From Mycolicibacterium sp. P9-64 (GTDB taxonomy: Bacteria > Actinomycetota > Actinomycetes > Mycobacteriales > Mycobacteriaceae): a DNA stretch of 64,000 nucleotides. The notes under the pieces were generated by a model. That model searched no databases, had not been told where the DNA came from, and saw nothing but the letters and a program-made list of their open reading frames with translations. The stretch is taken from assembly GCF_008329605.1 (NCBI RefSeq), contig NZ_NPKO01000009.1, positions 62,001-126,000 of the forward strand, written 5' to 3'. This document shows, piece by piece, positions 33,494 to 41,821 of this stretch. A program made the translations under genes and the position numbers. Position 1 is the stretch's first letter. Each line of letters starts with the position of its first letter.

Positions 33494-34651
33494 ATGACAA
33501 CGGCATTGGGCGTTGAGGAAACCATGCTCGTCAAGACCGTCCGGGAGTTCATCGACCGTGACGTCAAGCCCTCGGTCCGCGAGATCGAGCACGCCAACGC
33601 GTATCCCGAGCCGTGGATCGAACAGATGAAGCGCATCGGCATCTACGGGCTTGCGGTTCCGGAAGAGTATGGCGGCACACCGGTATCGATGCCGTGTTAT
33701 GTCGACATCACCCAGGAGCTGGCCCGCGGGTGGATGAGCCTGGCCGGCGCGATGGGCGGGCACACCGTGGTTGCCAAGCTCATCGGGCTGTTCGGCACCG
33801 AGGAACAAAAGCGGGCCTACCTGCCGGCCATGGCCACCGGGGAGCTACGGGCAACGATGGCGCTGACCGAACCCGGCGGTGGTTCCGACCTTCAGGCCAT
33901 CACCACGATCGCGCGCACCGACGGCAACGAGCTGGTGATCAACGGCGCGAAGACCTGGATAAGCAACGGGCGCAGATCAGGCCTCATCGCGTTGCTGTGC
34001 AAGACCGATCCCCACGCGAACCCACGACACGAGGGCATCTCGGTGGTCTTGCTCGAGCAGGGCACCGCAGGTCTCTCGGTATCACGGGATCTGCCCAAGC
34101 TCGGTTACAAGGGTGTGGAGAGTTGCGAATTGGCATTCGACGACTGCCGCGTGCCTGCCTCGTCGATCCTCGGTGGTGCACCAGGCCGAGGGTTCGCCCA
34201 GATGATGAAAGGCCTTGAAACGGGCCGTATTCAGGTGGCGGCGAGGGCTCTTGGCGTGGCGACTGCCGCGATGGAGGACGCCTTGGCGTACGCGCAGACT
34301 CGCGAGAGCTTCGGGCAGCCGATTTGGAAGCACCAAGCCATCGGACACTACCTCGCGAACATGGCCACCAAGCTCACCGCCGCACGTCAGCTCACCCGCT
34401 ACGCCGCAGAGCGATATGACAGCGGGCAGCGCTGCGACATGGAGGCAGGCATGGCCAAGTTGTTCGCCTCGGAGGCGGCCATGGAGATCGCGCTGGACGC
34501 GGTGCGCATCCACGGCGGCTACGGTTACTCCACCGAATACGACGTCGAGCGCTACTTCCGCGACGCGCCCCTGATGATCGTCGGCGAGGGCACCAACGAG
34601 ATTCAGCGAAACGTGATCGCCAGCCAACTCGTCGCGCGCGGCGGTGTCTGA
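33494..34651 (+). CDS. Acyl-CoA dehydrogenase
   Basis: A 385-residue FAD-dependent acyl-CoA dehydrogenase that makes the first double bond of a beta-oxidation round. Seen are AVPEEYGG near the start, the FAD-binding ALTEPGGGSDLQAI and KTWISNG, and the family end DAVRIHGGYGYSTEYDVER. The catalytic glutamate is present in VGEGTNEIQRN. The ATG at 33494 has GGAAGGGG just before it; the longer frame upstream has no family similarity. It follows operator copy a. The nearby ferredoxin/reductase lies on the opposite strand, so the electron acceptor is not told by position. Chain-length preference is unknown. Confidence 0.93.
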   Translation: MTTALGVEETMLVKTVREFIDRDVKPSVREIEHANAYPEPWIEQMKRIGIYGLAVPEEYGGTPVSMPCYVDITQELARGWMSLAGAMGGHTVVAKLIGLFGTEEQKRAYLPAMATGELRATMALTEPGGGSDLQAITTIARTDGNELVINGAKTWISNGRRSGLIALLCKTDPHANPRHEGISVVLLEQGTAGLSVSRDLPKLGYKGVESCELAFDDCRVPASSILGGAPGRGFAQMMKGLETGRIQVAARALGVATAAMEDALAYAQTRESFGQPIWKHQAIGHYLANMATKLTAARQLTRYAAERYDSGQRCDMEAGMAKLFASEAAMEIALDAVRIHGGYGYSTEYDVERYFRDAPLMIVGEGTNEIQRNVIASQLVARGGV

Positions 34652-34654
34652 CCG

Positions 34655-35905
34655 TCATTGCACCGCCGCGGTCTTGGCCTCCGCTGTTGCCCTTCGCTTC
34701 TCGGCGAACTCCAGTGCTTCGTCCCATGACGTCTTCTGCGCAATCATTCTGCGGTACTTCATGATCACGGTCTGACCGTTGACCGCGAGCGCGCCGACGA
34801 GACGTTCCCCCTGCCTGTAGAGCGCCGTCCACCGGTCATCGTTGTCGACGTCACCATCGACCAGTAGCACCTCATCGCACTCGGGCACGCCGACGAACTG
34901 GATTCTGGCGCCGTACCAATCCGACCAAAAATAGGGCACCGTCCCGTACGGTTTGGCGTTCTCCGGGTCGAGCGCGTTGCGCGCAGCTACTGCGCCCTGT
35001 TCGGCGGCAGCGGTCCAGTTCTCCATGCGCTGTCGCGCCCCGAACATCGGATTCATCCAATTCGCGACGTCACCCGCCGCGTAGACCCCGGGGGCCCCCG
35101 TCCACAGGGTCTCGTCGCACACGACGCCGTTCTCCAGTGTCAGGCCGGACCCCTCTAGCCAGCCCGTACATGGAGAAACCCCAATCCCGACCACCACGAG
35201 GTCGGCATCGAGGGTGGTGCCGTCGGTCAAGACGACGCGTTGCACGTGACCGTCACCCTCGACGGCCCGTACTCCGGTTCCGCACAACAGCGTAGTGCCG
35301 TTGCGTTCGTGCAACGATGCGATCGCAGCGCCCATGTCGGTGCCGGTAGCCCGCACCAGGGGCGTCGGCAAGGCCTCGACGACCGTGACGCAGAGGCCAC
35401 GCTTCTGGGCGCTGGCGGCGACTTCCGAGCCGATGAACCCGGCGCCGATCACCACTGTTCGAGCACCGTCGTCCAGTGCTGCGCGGATGGCGAGCGAATC
35501 ATCGAGTGTGCGAAGGCCATGGACGCCGGCGAGGTGTTCGGAGCCTGCGAGCATGCGAAGCTGCGACCCGGTCGCGATCACCAGCGCGTCGTAGCCGATC
35601 TCCCGGTCGCCCACGAGGACGATCTTGCGCTCGACGTCGAGTCCGGTTGCCGGAGTGCCGAGGACCAACTCAACAGTGAGCTCGTCGGCGAAGACGTCGT
35701 CACTGCGGAAGAACGGAATCGGCACCTCGACACCGGGGGCGGTGGCGTCGAGGAACTCCTTGGACAACGGCGGTCGGTCATAAGGGAGGTGGCGCTCGGC
35801 GCCAATCAGGGTGATGGCGCCATCAAAGCCCGCCTTGCGGGCGGCCTCGACGGCCCGAAGGCCTGCCAACGAGCCACCGACCACCACCAGTCGCTCGACG
35901 CTCAC
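34655..35905 (-). CDS. Ferredoxin reductase, pyridine-nucleotide-disulfide type
   Basis: A 416-residue FAD enzyme that passes electrons from NAD(P)H to a ferredoxin. The FAD motif VVVGGSLAGLRAVEAARKAG is at residues 6-25, and the NAD(P) motif VVIGAGFIGSEVAASAQKRG is near residue 145. The FAD-tail motif GVYAAGDVANWMN is near 280. The reductase C-terminal domain is present. It matches rubredoxin/putidaredoxin/Rieske-type reductases. The GTG at 35905 has GGGGGAAG 5 bases upstream. It is downstream of the 3Fe-4S ferredoxin gene with 26 bases between them, so these two form an electron chain, plausibly for the P450 at 46353. Confidence 0.92.
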   Translation of the reverse strand: MSVERLVVVGGSLAGLRAVEAARKAGFDGAITLIGAERHLPYDRPPLSKEFLDATAPGVEVPIPFFRSDDVFADELTVELVLGTPATGLDVERKIVLVGDREIGYDALVIATGSQLRMLAGSEHLAGVHGLRTLDDSLAIRAALDDGARTVVIGAGFIGSEVAASAQKRGLCVTVVEALPTPLVRATGTDMGAAIASLHERNGTTLLCGTGVRAVEGDGHVQRVVLTDGTTLDADLVVVGIGVSPCTGWLEGSGLTLENGVVCDETLWTGAPGVYAAGDVANWMNPMFGARQRMENWTAAAEQGAVAARNALDPENAKPYGTVPYFWSDWYGARIQFVGVPECDEVLLVDGDVDNDDRWTALYRQGERLVGALAVNGQTVIMKYRRMIAQKTSWDEALEFAEKRRATAEAKTAAVQ

Positions 35906-35931
35906 CGACTTCCCCCACCGCGGCGTCGCAT

Positions 35932-36123
35932 CTAACGCTCGATTCGAAGGGCCTCGGTGGGGCAGCCCGCGACCGCCTCCTCGACGGCCTGTAGTTCGTC
36001 GTCGGTGATGTCTTCCTTGAGCAGGACGAGTTGCCCGTCGTCGTTTACCTCGAAGATGTCGGGCGCCATTGATTCGCAGATACCCAATCCCGTGCACTTG
36101 ACGAAATCAACGATGACCTTCAT
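35932..36123 (-). CDS. Small [3Fe-4S]-type ferredoxin
   Basis: A 63-residue ferredoxin of the sort that feeds mycobacterial and Streptomyces P450s. Cysteines lie in CTGLGIC (residues 10 and 16) and VAGCP (residue 54). The position that would hold the fourth ligand of a 4Fe-4S cluster is occupied by a non-cysteine, which fits a 3Fe-4S centre. No signal is present. The ATG at 36123 is clear. Operator copy b lies 70 bases upstream. The reductase gene follows directly, and a P450 in the same island is a likely partner. Confidence 0.92.
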   Translation of the reverse strand: MKVIVDFVKCTGLGICESMAPDIFEVNDDGQLVLLKEDITDDELQAVEEAVAGCPTEALRIER

Positions 36124-36192
36124 GTGCCCTCCTCGTGTGCGATCTTGGCCATCCCTCAGGTGACCACCGTGGCCAGCGGCCGTCGACCGTTA

Positions 36193-36208
36193 TCTAATTC
36201 ATATTAAA
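36193..36208. promoter_or_regulatory. Island operator copy b
   Basis: TCTAAT-TCAT-ATTAAA lies 70 bases upstream of the ferredoxin start, in a divergent intergenic region with copy c. Confidence 0.65.
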
Positions 36209-36276
36209 ATAATTCAGACAGACCTGTCAAGGTAGACCACTCCCTTGCGGATCGCCGAGATCTGGTATCGGATGTT

Positions 36277-36292
36277 TCTAATACGAGTTAAA
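36277..36292. promoter_or_regulatory. Island operator copy c
   Basis: TCTAAT-ACGA-GTTAAA lies 66 bases upstream of the SDR gene that begins at 36358. With copy b it gives each divergent unit its own site. Confidence 0.65.
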
Positions 36293-36357
36293 CTTCGTTA
36301 AGACTGGCCGCGCCGTCCGACGATTCATCGCCATCGGCGTCATGAGAGGAAAGACCA

Positions 36358-37155
36358 ATGGACCTGGGACTGACCAACGCTCGTGTCGTCGTCACCGGAG
36401 GCGCCTCCAACATCGGGCGCGGCATCGTGCACCAGTTTGCAGGCGAGGGTGCCCGGATCGTCATTAGTGACATCGATGAGCCCCAGGCCGAAAAGGTGCG
36501 GGCCGAGGCGCTCGAACGTGGCGCTGCGGCAGTAGAGCTCGCGATCGCCGACCTCACCACTCCCGAGGGCGCGGACCTCGCCATCGGTCGGGCGGTGGAC
36601 GGGTGGGGCGGAATCGACGTCTTGGTGAACAACGCCGGCTGGTCAGTACCCGGCTTCATCGCCACCGACACGGACCGCGACAAGTGGCAGCGCACCATCG
36701 AGATCAACTTCTTCTCGGCCGTCGCGGCCACCCAGTCTGCCATCGGTCCGATGAAGGATGCCGGCGGCGGATCCATCGTGTACATCGCCAGCGACGCGGC
36801 CTTCGGCCAGATCCGCCAGGGCGTCTACGGCGCTTCGAAGGCCGCAATGGTGGCGCTGGCTCGCACGACTGCGAAGGAACACGGCCGCCATGGCATTCGG
36901 TCGAACGTGGTCTGCCCGGGACTCGTCATACCCGACGGTCCCGATGCCGTTGGTGCGTCAAGCCTTTGGGCGGTCGGCGAAGACGAAGTCTTCAACCCGA
37001 AGCAAATCGAATTCATGCTGAAGGACACACCGATGCGCAGGCTCACCACCGCGGACGACGTCGGCCGTTCCGTACTCTGGTTTGCCTCGCCCCTTGCCGC
37101 CCGCCAGGTGACCGGACAGCTGATCTCAGTCAGCGGCGGGTACACCATGCCGTGA
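36358..37155 (+). CDS. Short-chain dehydrogenase/reductase (SDR)
   Basis: A 265-residue classical SDR that oxidises or reduces an alcohol/ketone with NAD(P). The cofactor motif is TGGASNIGRGIVHQF, the structural NNAG is at residues about 90-93, and the catalytic Ser and Tyr-x-x-x-Lys are seen in YIASDAAFGQIRQGVYGASK. The C-terminal GQLISVSGGYTMP is the usual end. In this island a 3-hydroxyacyl-CoA or hydroxysteroid-type substrate is plausible. The gene is the first of a pair with a TetR regulator that starts inside its stop codon (GTGA). Operator copy c precedes it. Confidence 0.9.
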   Translation: MDLGLTNARVVVTGGASNIGRGIVHQFAGEGARIVISDIDEPQAEKVRAEALERGAAAVELAIADLTTPEGADLAIGRAVDGWGGIDVLVNNAGWSVPGFIATDTDRDKWQRTIEINFFSAVAATQSAIGPMKDAGGGSIVYIASDAAFGQIRQGVYGASKAAMVALARTTAKEHGRHGIRSNVVCPGLVIPDGPDAVGASSLWAVGEDEVFNPKQIEFMLKDTPMRRLTTADDVGRSVLWFASPLAARQVTGQLISVSGGYTMP

Positions 37156-37811
37156 ATCGCTCACACGTGCTTGCGTCTCCCCCCGACAACAGGACGAAGT
37201 ACGCCCGCACCCGAACTCGAATACTCGACGCCGCCGCCTACGTACTGAGCCGACAAGGCTATGCGGGCACCCGACTCTCTGACGTCGCCGGGCGTGCTGA
37301 GATCCAGACCCCGGCGATCTACTACTACTTCGCGTCTCGCGACGAACTCATCGAAGAAGTAATGGCGTGCGGTCTGGCGGATATGCGCGAGAATCTCAAG
37401 TCAACATTGGCGGCACTGCCGCCCGATACCAGTGCCATTGATCGAATCCTGGTGGCGGCCGAGACGCATCTGCGCCACGAGCTGGAAATCTCTGATTACA
37501 CAACGGCTTCGATCCGCAACCACGGCCAGATTCCGGAGCGTCTGCGGATCCGTGCCGACCAGGAGGGTGATAGCTACGGCGCGATCTGGCGGCAACTCTT
37601 CGATGACGCCGCCCGGACGGGCTCATTGCGCACGGACGTCGATCCTCGAATCTCCCAGATGTTGGTCATGGGGGCGCTCAACTGGGCCGCCGAATGGTGG
37701 GATCCAGCTCGCACGTCGTTGGATGGGATCGTCTTGGCCGCACAAAGTCTGATCCGGAGCGCGCTCTCGACCGCCGACCACGACGTCGACGCGCCTCCCC
37801 CGGCCGACTGA
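37152..37811 (+). CDS. TetR-family regulator, candidate controller of the catabolic island (paralogue 2)
   Basis: A 219-residue TetR protein, paralogous to the one at 32607. The HTH reads RTRILDAAAYVLSRQGYAGT, then RLSDVAGRAEIQTPAIYYYF and SRDELIEEV. The ligand domain shares HELEISDYTTASIRNHGQIP with its paralogue. It is translationally coupled to the SDR by a GTGA overlap, so it is transcribed under operator copy c, a layout typical of autoregulation. This makes it the stronger candidate for the protein that binds the 16-bp island motif. The ligand is likely a CoA ester from the pathway, by analogy with KstR and KstR2. Confidence 0.88.
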   Translation: MNRSHVLASPPDNRTKYARTRTRILDAAAYVLSRQGYAGTRLSDVAGRAEIQTPAIYYYFASRDELIEEVMACGLADMRENLKSTLAALPPDTSAIDRILVAAETHLRHELEISDYTTASIRNHGQIPERLRIRADQEGDSYGAIWRQLFDDAARTGSLRTDVDPRISQMLVMGALNWAAEWWDPARTSLDGIVLAAQSLIRSALSTADHDVDAPPPAD

Positions 37812-37848
37812 GCCAACGACAGCGCGGTCGGACACTCGACAGAGCTTT

Positions 37849-37864
37849 TCAAATCTATGTTAGA
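37849..37864. promoter_or_regulatory. Island operator copy d
   Basis: TCAAAT-CTAT-GTTAGA ends 8 bases before the thiolase ATG, so binding would block a start site close to the start codon. Confidence 0.65.
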
Positions 37865-37872
37865 TTAATTGC

Positions 37873-39024
37873 ATGCCTGAAGCCTTCATCGTTGACGCCG
37901 TCCGGACCGCGGTCGGCAAGAGAAACGGCGGATTCGCCGCAGAACATCCCGCCGACATGGCGGCCCATGTCATCAGAACCGTCGTGGGCCGGCACGACGT
38001 CGATCCCGCCGCCATCGACGACGTCATCCTTGGTTGTCTGGACAACATCGGCTCCCAAGCCGGCGACATCGCCCGCACCGCTGCCCTGGCAGCGGGGCTA
38101 CCCGAGTCCGTGCCAGGCGTCACGATCGACCGACAATGCGGGTCTGCCCAGCAGGCCGTGCACTTCGCCGCCCAAGCCGTCATGAGCGGCACGTCGGATC
38201 TCATCGTGGCAGGCGGCGTTCAGAAGATGAGCCAGTTTCCCATCCTGAGCGCCTTCGCCGCAGGCGAGCCGTACGGCAGCACGGATCCGTGGACCGGGTG
38301 CCGCGGCTGGCAGGAGCGCTTCGGCGACCAGGAGATCTCACAGTTCCGCGGGGCCGAGATGATCGCCAGCCAGTGGAACTTGAGCCGGGAGGACAACGAG
38401 CGCTTCGCACTGGAAAGCCATCAGCGCGCACTCGCCGCCATCGCAAACGGATACTTCGACCGCGAAATCTCGCCATACGCATGCATTTCGGTCGATGAGG
38501 GCCCACGGGCCAACACGTCTATGGAGAAGATGGCGACCCTCGCCACCCTCACCGAGGGCGGTGTGCTCACCGCCGCAGTCGCCAGTCAGATCTCCGATGG
38601 TGCCGCTGCCCTGCTGATCGCCTCGCAGGACGCCGTCGATCGATTCGGACTCACCCCACGGGCGCGGATTCACCACATGTCGGTACGAGGCGCGGACCCG
38701 GTGATGATGCTGTCGGCTCCGATCCCCGCGACCCAGCACGCCCTCAAACGCGCAGGCATGTCGATCGACGACATCGACGCCGTCGAGATCAACGAGGCGT
38801 TTGCCCCCGTCGTGCTCGCGTGGCTGGCTGAACTCGGCGCCGACCCGAAACGGGTGAACCCCAACGGCGGCGCAATCGCACTCGGACATCCCATCGGGTG
38901 CACTGGCGCCCGCCTCATGACGTCGCTGCTGCACGAGCTCGAGCGCACCGGTGGCCGGTACGGCTTGCAGACCATGTGCGAGGGCGGCGGGCAGGCCAAC
39001 GTGACGATCATCGAGCGCCTGTAG
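37873..39024 (+). CDS. Acetyl-CoA C-acyltransferase (thiolase)
   Basis: A 383-residue thiolase that cleaves a 3-ketoacyl-CoA with CoA. All catalytic residues are present: the nucleophile cysteine in DRQCGSAQQAVHFA near residue 89, the histidine in LGHPIGCTGARL, and the second cysteine in MCEGGGQANVTIIERL at the C-terminus. NEAFAPVV is also typical. The start ATG at 37873 is clear. The acyl-CoA dehydrogenase that follows begins at the last base of the thiolase stop, so the two are cotranscribed. Operator copy d sits just before it. Confidence 0.94.
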   Translation: MPEAFIVDAVRTAVGKRNGGFAAEHPADMAAHVIRTVVGRHDVDPAAIDDVILGCLDNIGSQAGDIARTAALAAGLPESVPGVTIDRQCGSAQQAVHFAAQAVMSGTSDLIVAGGVQKMSQFPILSAFAAGEPYGSTDPWTGCRGWQERFGDQEISQFRGAEMIASQWNLSREDNERFALESHQRALAAIANGYFDREISPYACISVDEGPRANTSMEKMATLATLTEGGVLTAAVASQISDGAAALLIASQDAVDRFGLTPRARIHHMSVRGADPVMMLSAPIPATQHALKRAGMSIDDIDAVEINEAFAPVVLAWLAELGADPKRVNPNGGAIALGHPIGCTGARLMTSLLHELERTGGRYGLQTMCEGGGQANVTIIERL

Positions 39025-40178
39025 TGAAACGCACGCTGTACGGACCAGACCACGAGGCCTATCGGGAAACGGTGCGCGAGTTCCTAGCCCGCGAAGTCGT
39101 GCCGCATCAGGACGACTGGGACCGTCAGCATTGGATCGACCGCGAGGTCTTCGCCAGGGCCGCCAAGGCAGGTCTTTACGCACTGCAGATCGACGAGGCT
39201 TACGGTGGTGCCGGTGAGTCCGACTACCGCTACCGGATGGTCGTCTGCGAGGAAGTATCTCGGATCAACGCACTGTCCTTCGGGCTGACGGTCAGCCTGC
39301 AAGACGATCTGGTGCTGCACTACCTGCTCGACCTCACCAACGACGAGCAGAAGCAGCGCTGGTTACCCGGGTTCGCGTCCGGTGAGACCATCGGTGCATT
39401 GGCGATGACCGAGCCGGGCACCGGTAGTGACCTGCGGGGTATCCGCACGACCGCCAAACGTGATGGCAACGACTGGATCGTCAACGGCCAGAAGACGTTC
39501 ATCTCCAGCGGCATCATGTCCGACCTCGTCGTCCTGGCGGTGCGGACCGATTCAGAAGGTGGCTCAAAGGATCTCAGCCTGTTCGTCGTCGAGCGGGGCA
39601 CCCCGGGATTCGAGCGAGGACGTCAGCTGGAGAAGATCGGCCTGCCCGCGCAGGACACCTCCGAACTGTTCTTCAAGGATGCCGTCGTTCCCGCCGAGAA
39701 CATGCTTGGCGAGGAAGGACGCGGGCTGCAGTACCTCATGAGCCACCTCCCCCGCGAGCGACTCGGGGTTTCGGCCAAGGCGATTGCCACCACCCGGGCG
39801 ATCTTCGACGTCACGGCGGAGTACTGCCGTCAGCGCAACGCCTTTGGCAAGCCGCTTACCGCCAACCAGCACATCCGGTTCGAACTCGCCGACATGGCCA
39901 CCGAGATCGACATCGCCGAAGCCTACGTCGACAAGTCCGTCCTGGCTTACAACGCCGGTGAGCTGACACCGATCGACGCCGCCAAGGGCAAGTGGTTCGT
40001 CAGCGAATTGCAAAAGCGCGTCGTCGACCGCTGCCTCCAACTGCACGGCGGGTACGGCTACATGGCGGAATACCCGGTGGCACGGGCGTTCGTCGACACC
40101 CGGATCCAGACGATCTACGGCGGCACGACCGAGATCATGAAGGAAATCATCGGACGCGACATCGCCTCCGGCGCATGA
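39024..40178 (+). CDS. Acyl-CoA dehydrogenase, long-chain/isovaleryl type
   Basis: A 384-residue FAD-dependent acyl-CoA dehydrogenase. FAD and substrate motifs are seen: ALAMTEPGTGSDLRGI, QKTFISSG and LQLHGGYGYMAEYPVARAF. The end reads TIYGGTTEIMKEIIGRDIA, where the medium-chain enzymes have glutamate in YEGT; here it is glycine. In the long-chain and isovaleryl families with this pattern the catalytic base lies elsewhere, so the enzyme need not be inactive. The GTG at 39024 overlaps the thiolase stop by 1 base. It probably acts in the same degradation pathway as the thiolase. Confidence 0.92.
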   Translation: MKRTLYGPDHEAYRETVREFLAREVVPHQDDWDRQHWIDREVFARAAKAGLYALQIDEAYGGAGESDYRYRMVVCEEVSRINALSFGLTVSLQDDLVLHYLLDLTNDEQKQRWLPGFASGETIGALAMTEPGTGSDLRGIRTTAKRDGNDWIVNGQKTFISSGIMSDLVVLAVRTDSEGGSKDLSLFVVERGTPGFERGRQLEKIGLPAQDTSELFFKDAVVPAENMLGEEGRGLQYLMSHLPRERLGVSAKAIATTRAIFDVTAEYCRQRNAFGKPLTANQHIRFELADMATEIDIAEAYVDKSVLAYNAGELTPIDAAKGKWFVSELQKRVVDRCLQLHGGYGYMAEYPVARAFVDTRIQTIYGGTTEIMKEIIGRDIASGA

Positions 40179-40210
40179 GGACTAGGACGCCTTAGGCCGA
40201 CAGCTCGGCC

Positions 40211-40723
40211 TCACGCGGGCTGACCGTAGACGGCCACGACCACCGTCCGATCGAGTGAGTTCTCCGACCAGACCCCGATCACGGTATTGGCGCAATCCTG
40301 CATGATCGCCATGTATGCCGGGTTGTAGTACCACTGGTTCATCAATTCGATGCCGCTGATCGCCAGAGCCGGGTTGATCGCGACGGTTTGGGCGACCTTC
40401 CCGTGGAAGCCCGCCGCATTGGCACGGTCCTGCGGTGTTGAGCCGTCTGAGCCGATGTCACCGTCTAGGTTCCGGTCGTTGAGGACGTCGTTGGTGTGCC
40501 ATTGAGCGGCGAGCTGCAGTTGTGGGTTCATCTTGAGATCGGTGATGCAGCCGGCCTGGTGCTGGATCGTGTAGACGTTCTGAGCGACTGCGTTGTTCAG
40601 TCGTTTGTTGTCCGCGTGCGCGTCGGGTGCGGTTGCCGTCACCACCGATGTCACCAAGACCGCCGCGCCCAGAGTCAGCTGCGGCACCGCACGTTTCACG
40701 CGCTCAAGCCGTCGTCGTGTCAT
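40211..40723 (-). CDS. Secreted CAP/SCP-domain-like protein
   Basis: A 170-residue exported protein. A basic start (MTRRRLERVKR) and hydrophobic core (LTLGAAVLVTSVVTATA) with an Ala-x-Ala site before DNKRLNN form a Sec signal peptide. The mature part has CAP-family features: MNPQLQLAAQWHTNDVLN, the TPQDRANAAGF segment and WYYNPAYMAIMQDCANTVIG with cysteine. Such small mycobacterial proteins have no firm function. The ATG at 40723 overlaps the lyase gene by 4 bases (ATGA), so it is the last gene of the operon that begins at 49566. An extracellular protein at the end of a catabolic operon is unusual. Confidence 0.75.
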   Translation of the reverse strand: MTRRRLERVKRAVPQLTLGAAVLVTSVVTATAPDAHADNKRLNNAVAQNVYTIQHQAGCITDLKMNPQLQLAAQWHTNDVLNDRNLDGDIGSDGSTPQDRANAAGFHGKVAQTVAINPALAISGIELMNQWYYNPAYMAIMQDCANTVIGVWSENSLDRTVVVAVYGQPA

Positions 40724-41547
40724 CGGTTCTGCCCATCCGTTGGCAATGCGCGGTCGTGACGGTCGAGTAGACGACGGGCCCGCTCCAGCACCGGCGCATC
40801 GACCATGTGTCCGTCCACCTTGGACGCTCCACCAGCGGAGGCATCGAGGACGGCTCGCGCCCAGCTCACCTGCGCGGGGCCAGGCATGAACGCCGAATTG
40901 ACCGGTTCGACCTGGACTGGATGGATGCACAACTTGCCGGTGAAGCCGAGTCGTGACGCGTAGGCGGCGTCAGACCGTGCGGGTTCTCCGCTAGTGAGAT
41001 CAGTCGTCACGCCATCGAGGGGCGGAGCGAGACCTGCCGCAGCCGACGCCAGGACCAAAGTCGAGCGGGCATGCAGGAGGGCTTCGCGATCGTCAGCTGC
41101 GACCCCGATTTCGTTGCCGAAGTCGATGCTGCCGAACGCAAGTCGAATCACCTCGGGCAGGACGCAGATCGACGATGCCTCCGTGACACCCGCTGCCGTC
41201 TCGACGAGGGCCAGGATGGGGTTCAGCTCACCGAGGGAGTCGATGACGGCCGCTACCCCGTCGGCCGACGCCTTCGGCAGCATTATGGTGCAGGACGTGC
41301 CGCGCAGCGCGGCCACATCCTCGGCGAACCACGCCGAGCCAAGCGCGTTGACGCGCACGACTGCCTGCGAGCCGCCGCCCAGCCACTGCGCCACGTGTGA
41401 CCGCGCTTCATCCTTGTCGGGCGGGGCCACCGCATCCTCGAGATCCAGAATGACACCGTCGGCGCCGGATGCCGCGGCCTTCGCGAACCGGCCTGGCCGG
41501 TCGCCCGGCACGAACAGCAACGTGCGCGCCCACGTGACCGCGTCCAC
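40720..41547 (-). CDS. HpcH/HpaI aldolase / CitE-like acyl-CoA lyase
   Basis: A 275-residue CitE-like protein. The family cleaves or hydrolyses beta-hydroxy-acyl-CoAs such as citramalyl- or malyl-CoA. The TIM-barrel metal and CoA residues are seen in RTLLFVPGDRPGRFAKA, the acid pair DGVILDLEDAVAP, the arginine RVNALGSAW, ILALVETAAGV and LAFGSIDFGNEIG. The C-terminus SRLGFTGKLCIHPVQVEPVN is typical. The GTG at 41547 lies 1 base from the upstream membrane-protein stop. In this operon a product of side-chain degradation is a likely substrate, but that is inference. Confidence 0.87.
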   Translation of the reverse strand: MDAVTWARTLLFVPGDRPGRFAKAAASGADGVILDLEDAVAPPDKDEARSHVAQWLGGGSQAVVRVNALGSAWFAEDVAALRGTSCTIMLPKASADGVAAVIDSLGELNPILALVETAAGVTEASSICVLPEVIRLAFGSIDFGNEIGVAADDREALLHARSTLVLASAAAGLAPPLDGVTTDLTSGEPARSDAAYASRLGFTGKLCIHPVQVEPVNSAFMPGPAQVSWARAVLDASAGGASKVDGHMVDAPVLERARRLLDRHDRALPTDGQNR

Positions 41548-41548
41548 G

Positions 41549-41821
41549 TCAGACCACGACCAACGCGACCGCCGCGGTGGCAACCACGCCCACCCAGACG
41601 GCGAACGCCGAACGCAGGATCGTCGGGGCGGCATGCAATTCCATGAAGTCCCGGCCGATGAAGAAGATCTTCGCGAAGGCGATCACAATGGTGAGTGTCG
41701 CGGCCAGTTCGAATCCGCCACCGGTCGGCGTTGATTCGCTGCCGAGCCACCACGTGGCACACGTCGCGAGGACCAGGCCGACGAACACCACGGTGGGCCG
41801 GCGGCCCGCGGTGGCACTCAC
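41549..41821 (-). CDS. Cytochrome c oxidase subunit IV-like small membrane protein
   Basis: A 90-residue protein with about three membrane helices (VVFVGLVLATCATWWLGS, LAATLTIVIAFAKIFFIG and RSAFAVWVGVVATAAVALVVV). The stretch AFAKIFFIGRDFMELHAAP is the mark of prokaryotic COX4-like (CyoD/QoxD-type) subunits. The GTG at 41821 overlaps the stop of the subunit III-like gene by 4 bases, so both are coupled. No catalytic subunit I or II is in the window. The pair may serve another membrane oxidase or nitric oxide reductase (NorE/NorF-like). Confidence 0.75.
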   Translation of the reverse strand: MSATAGRRPTVVFVGLVLATCATWWLGSESTPTGGGFELAATLTIVIAFAKIFFIGRDFMELHAAPTILRSAFAVWVGVVATAAVALVVV

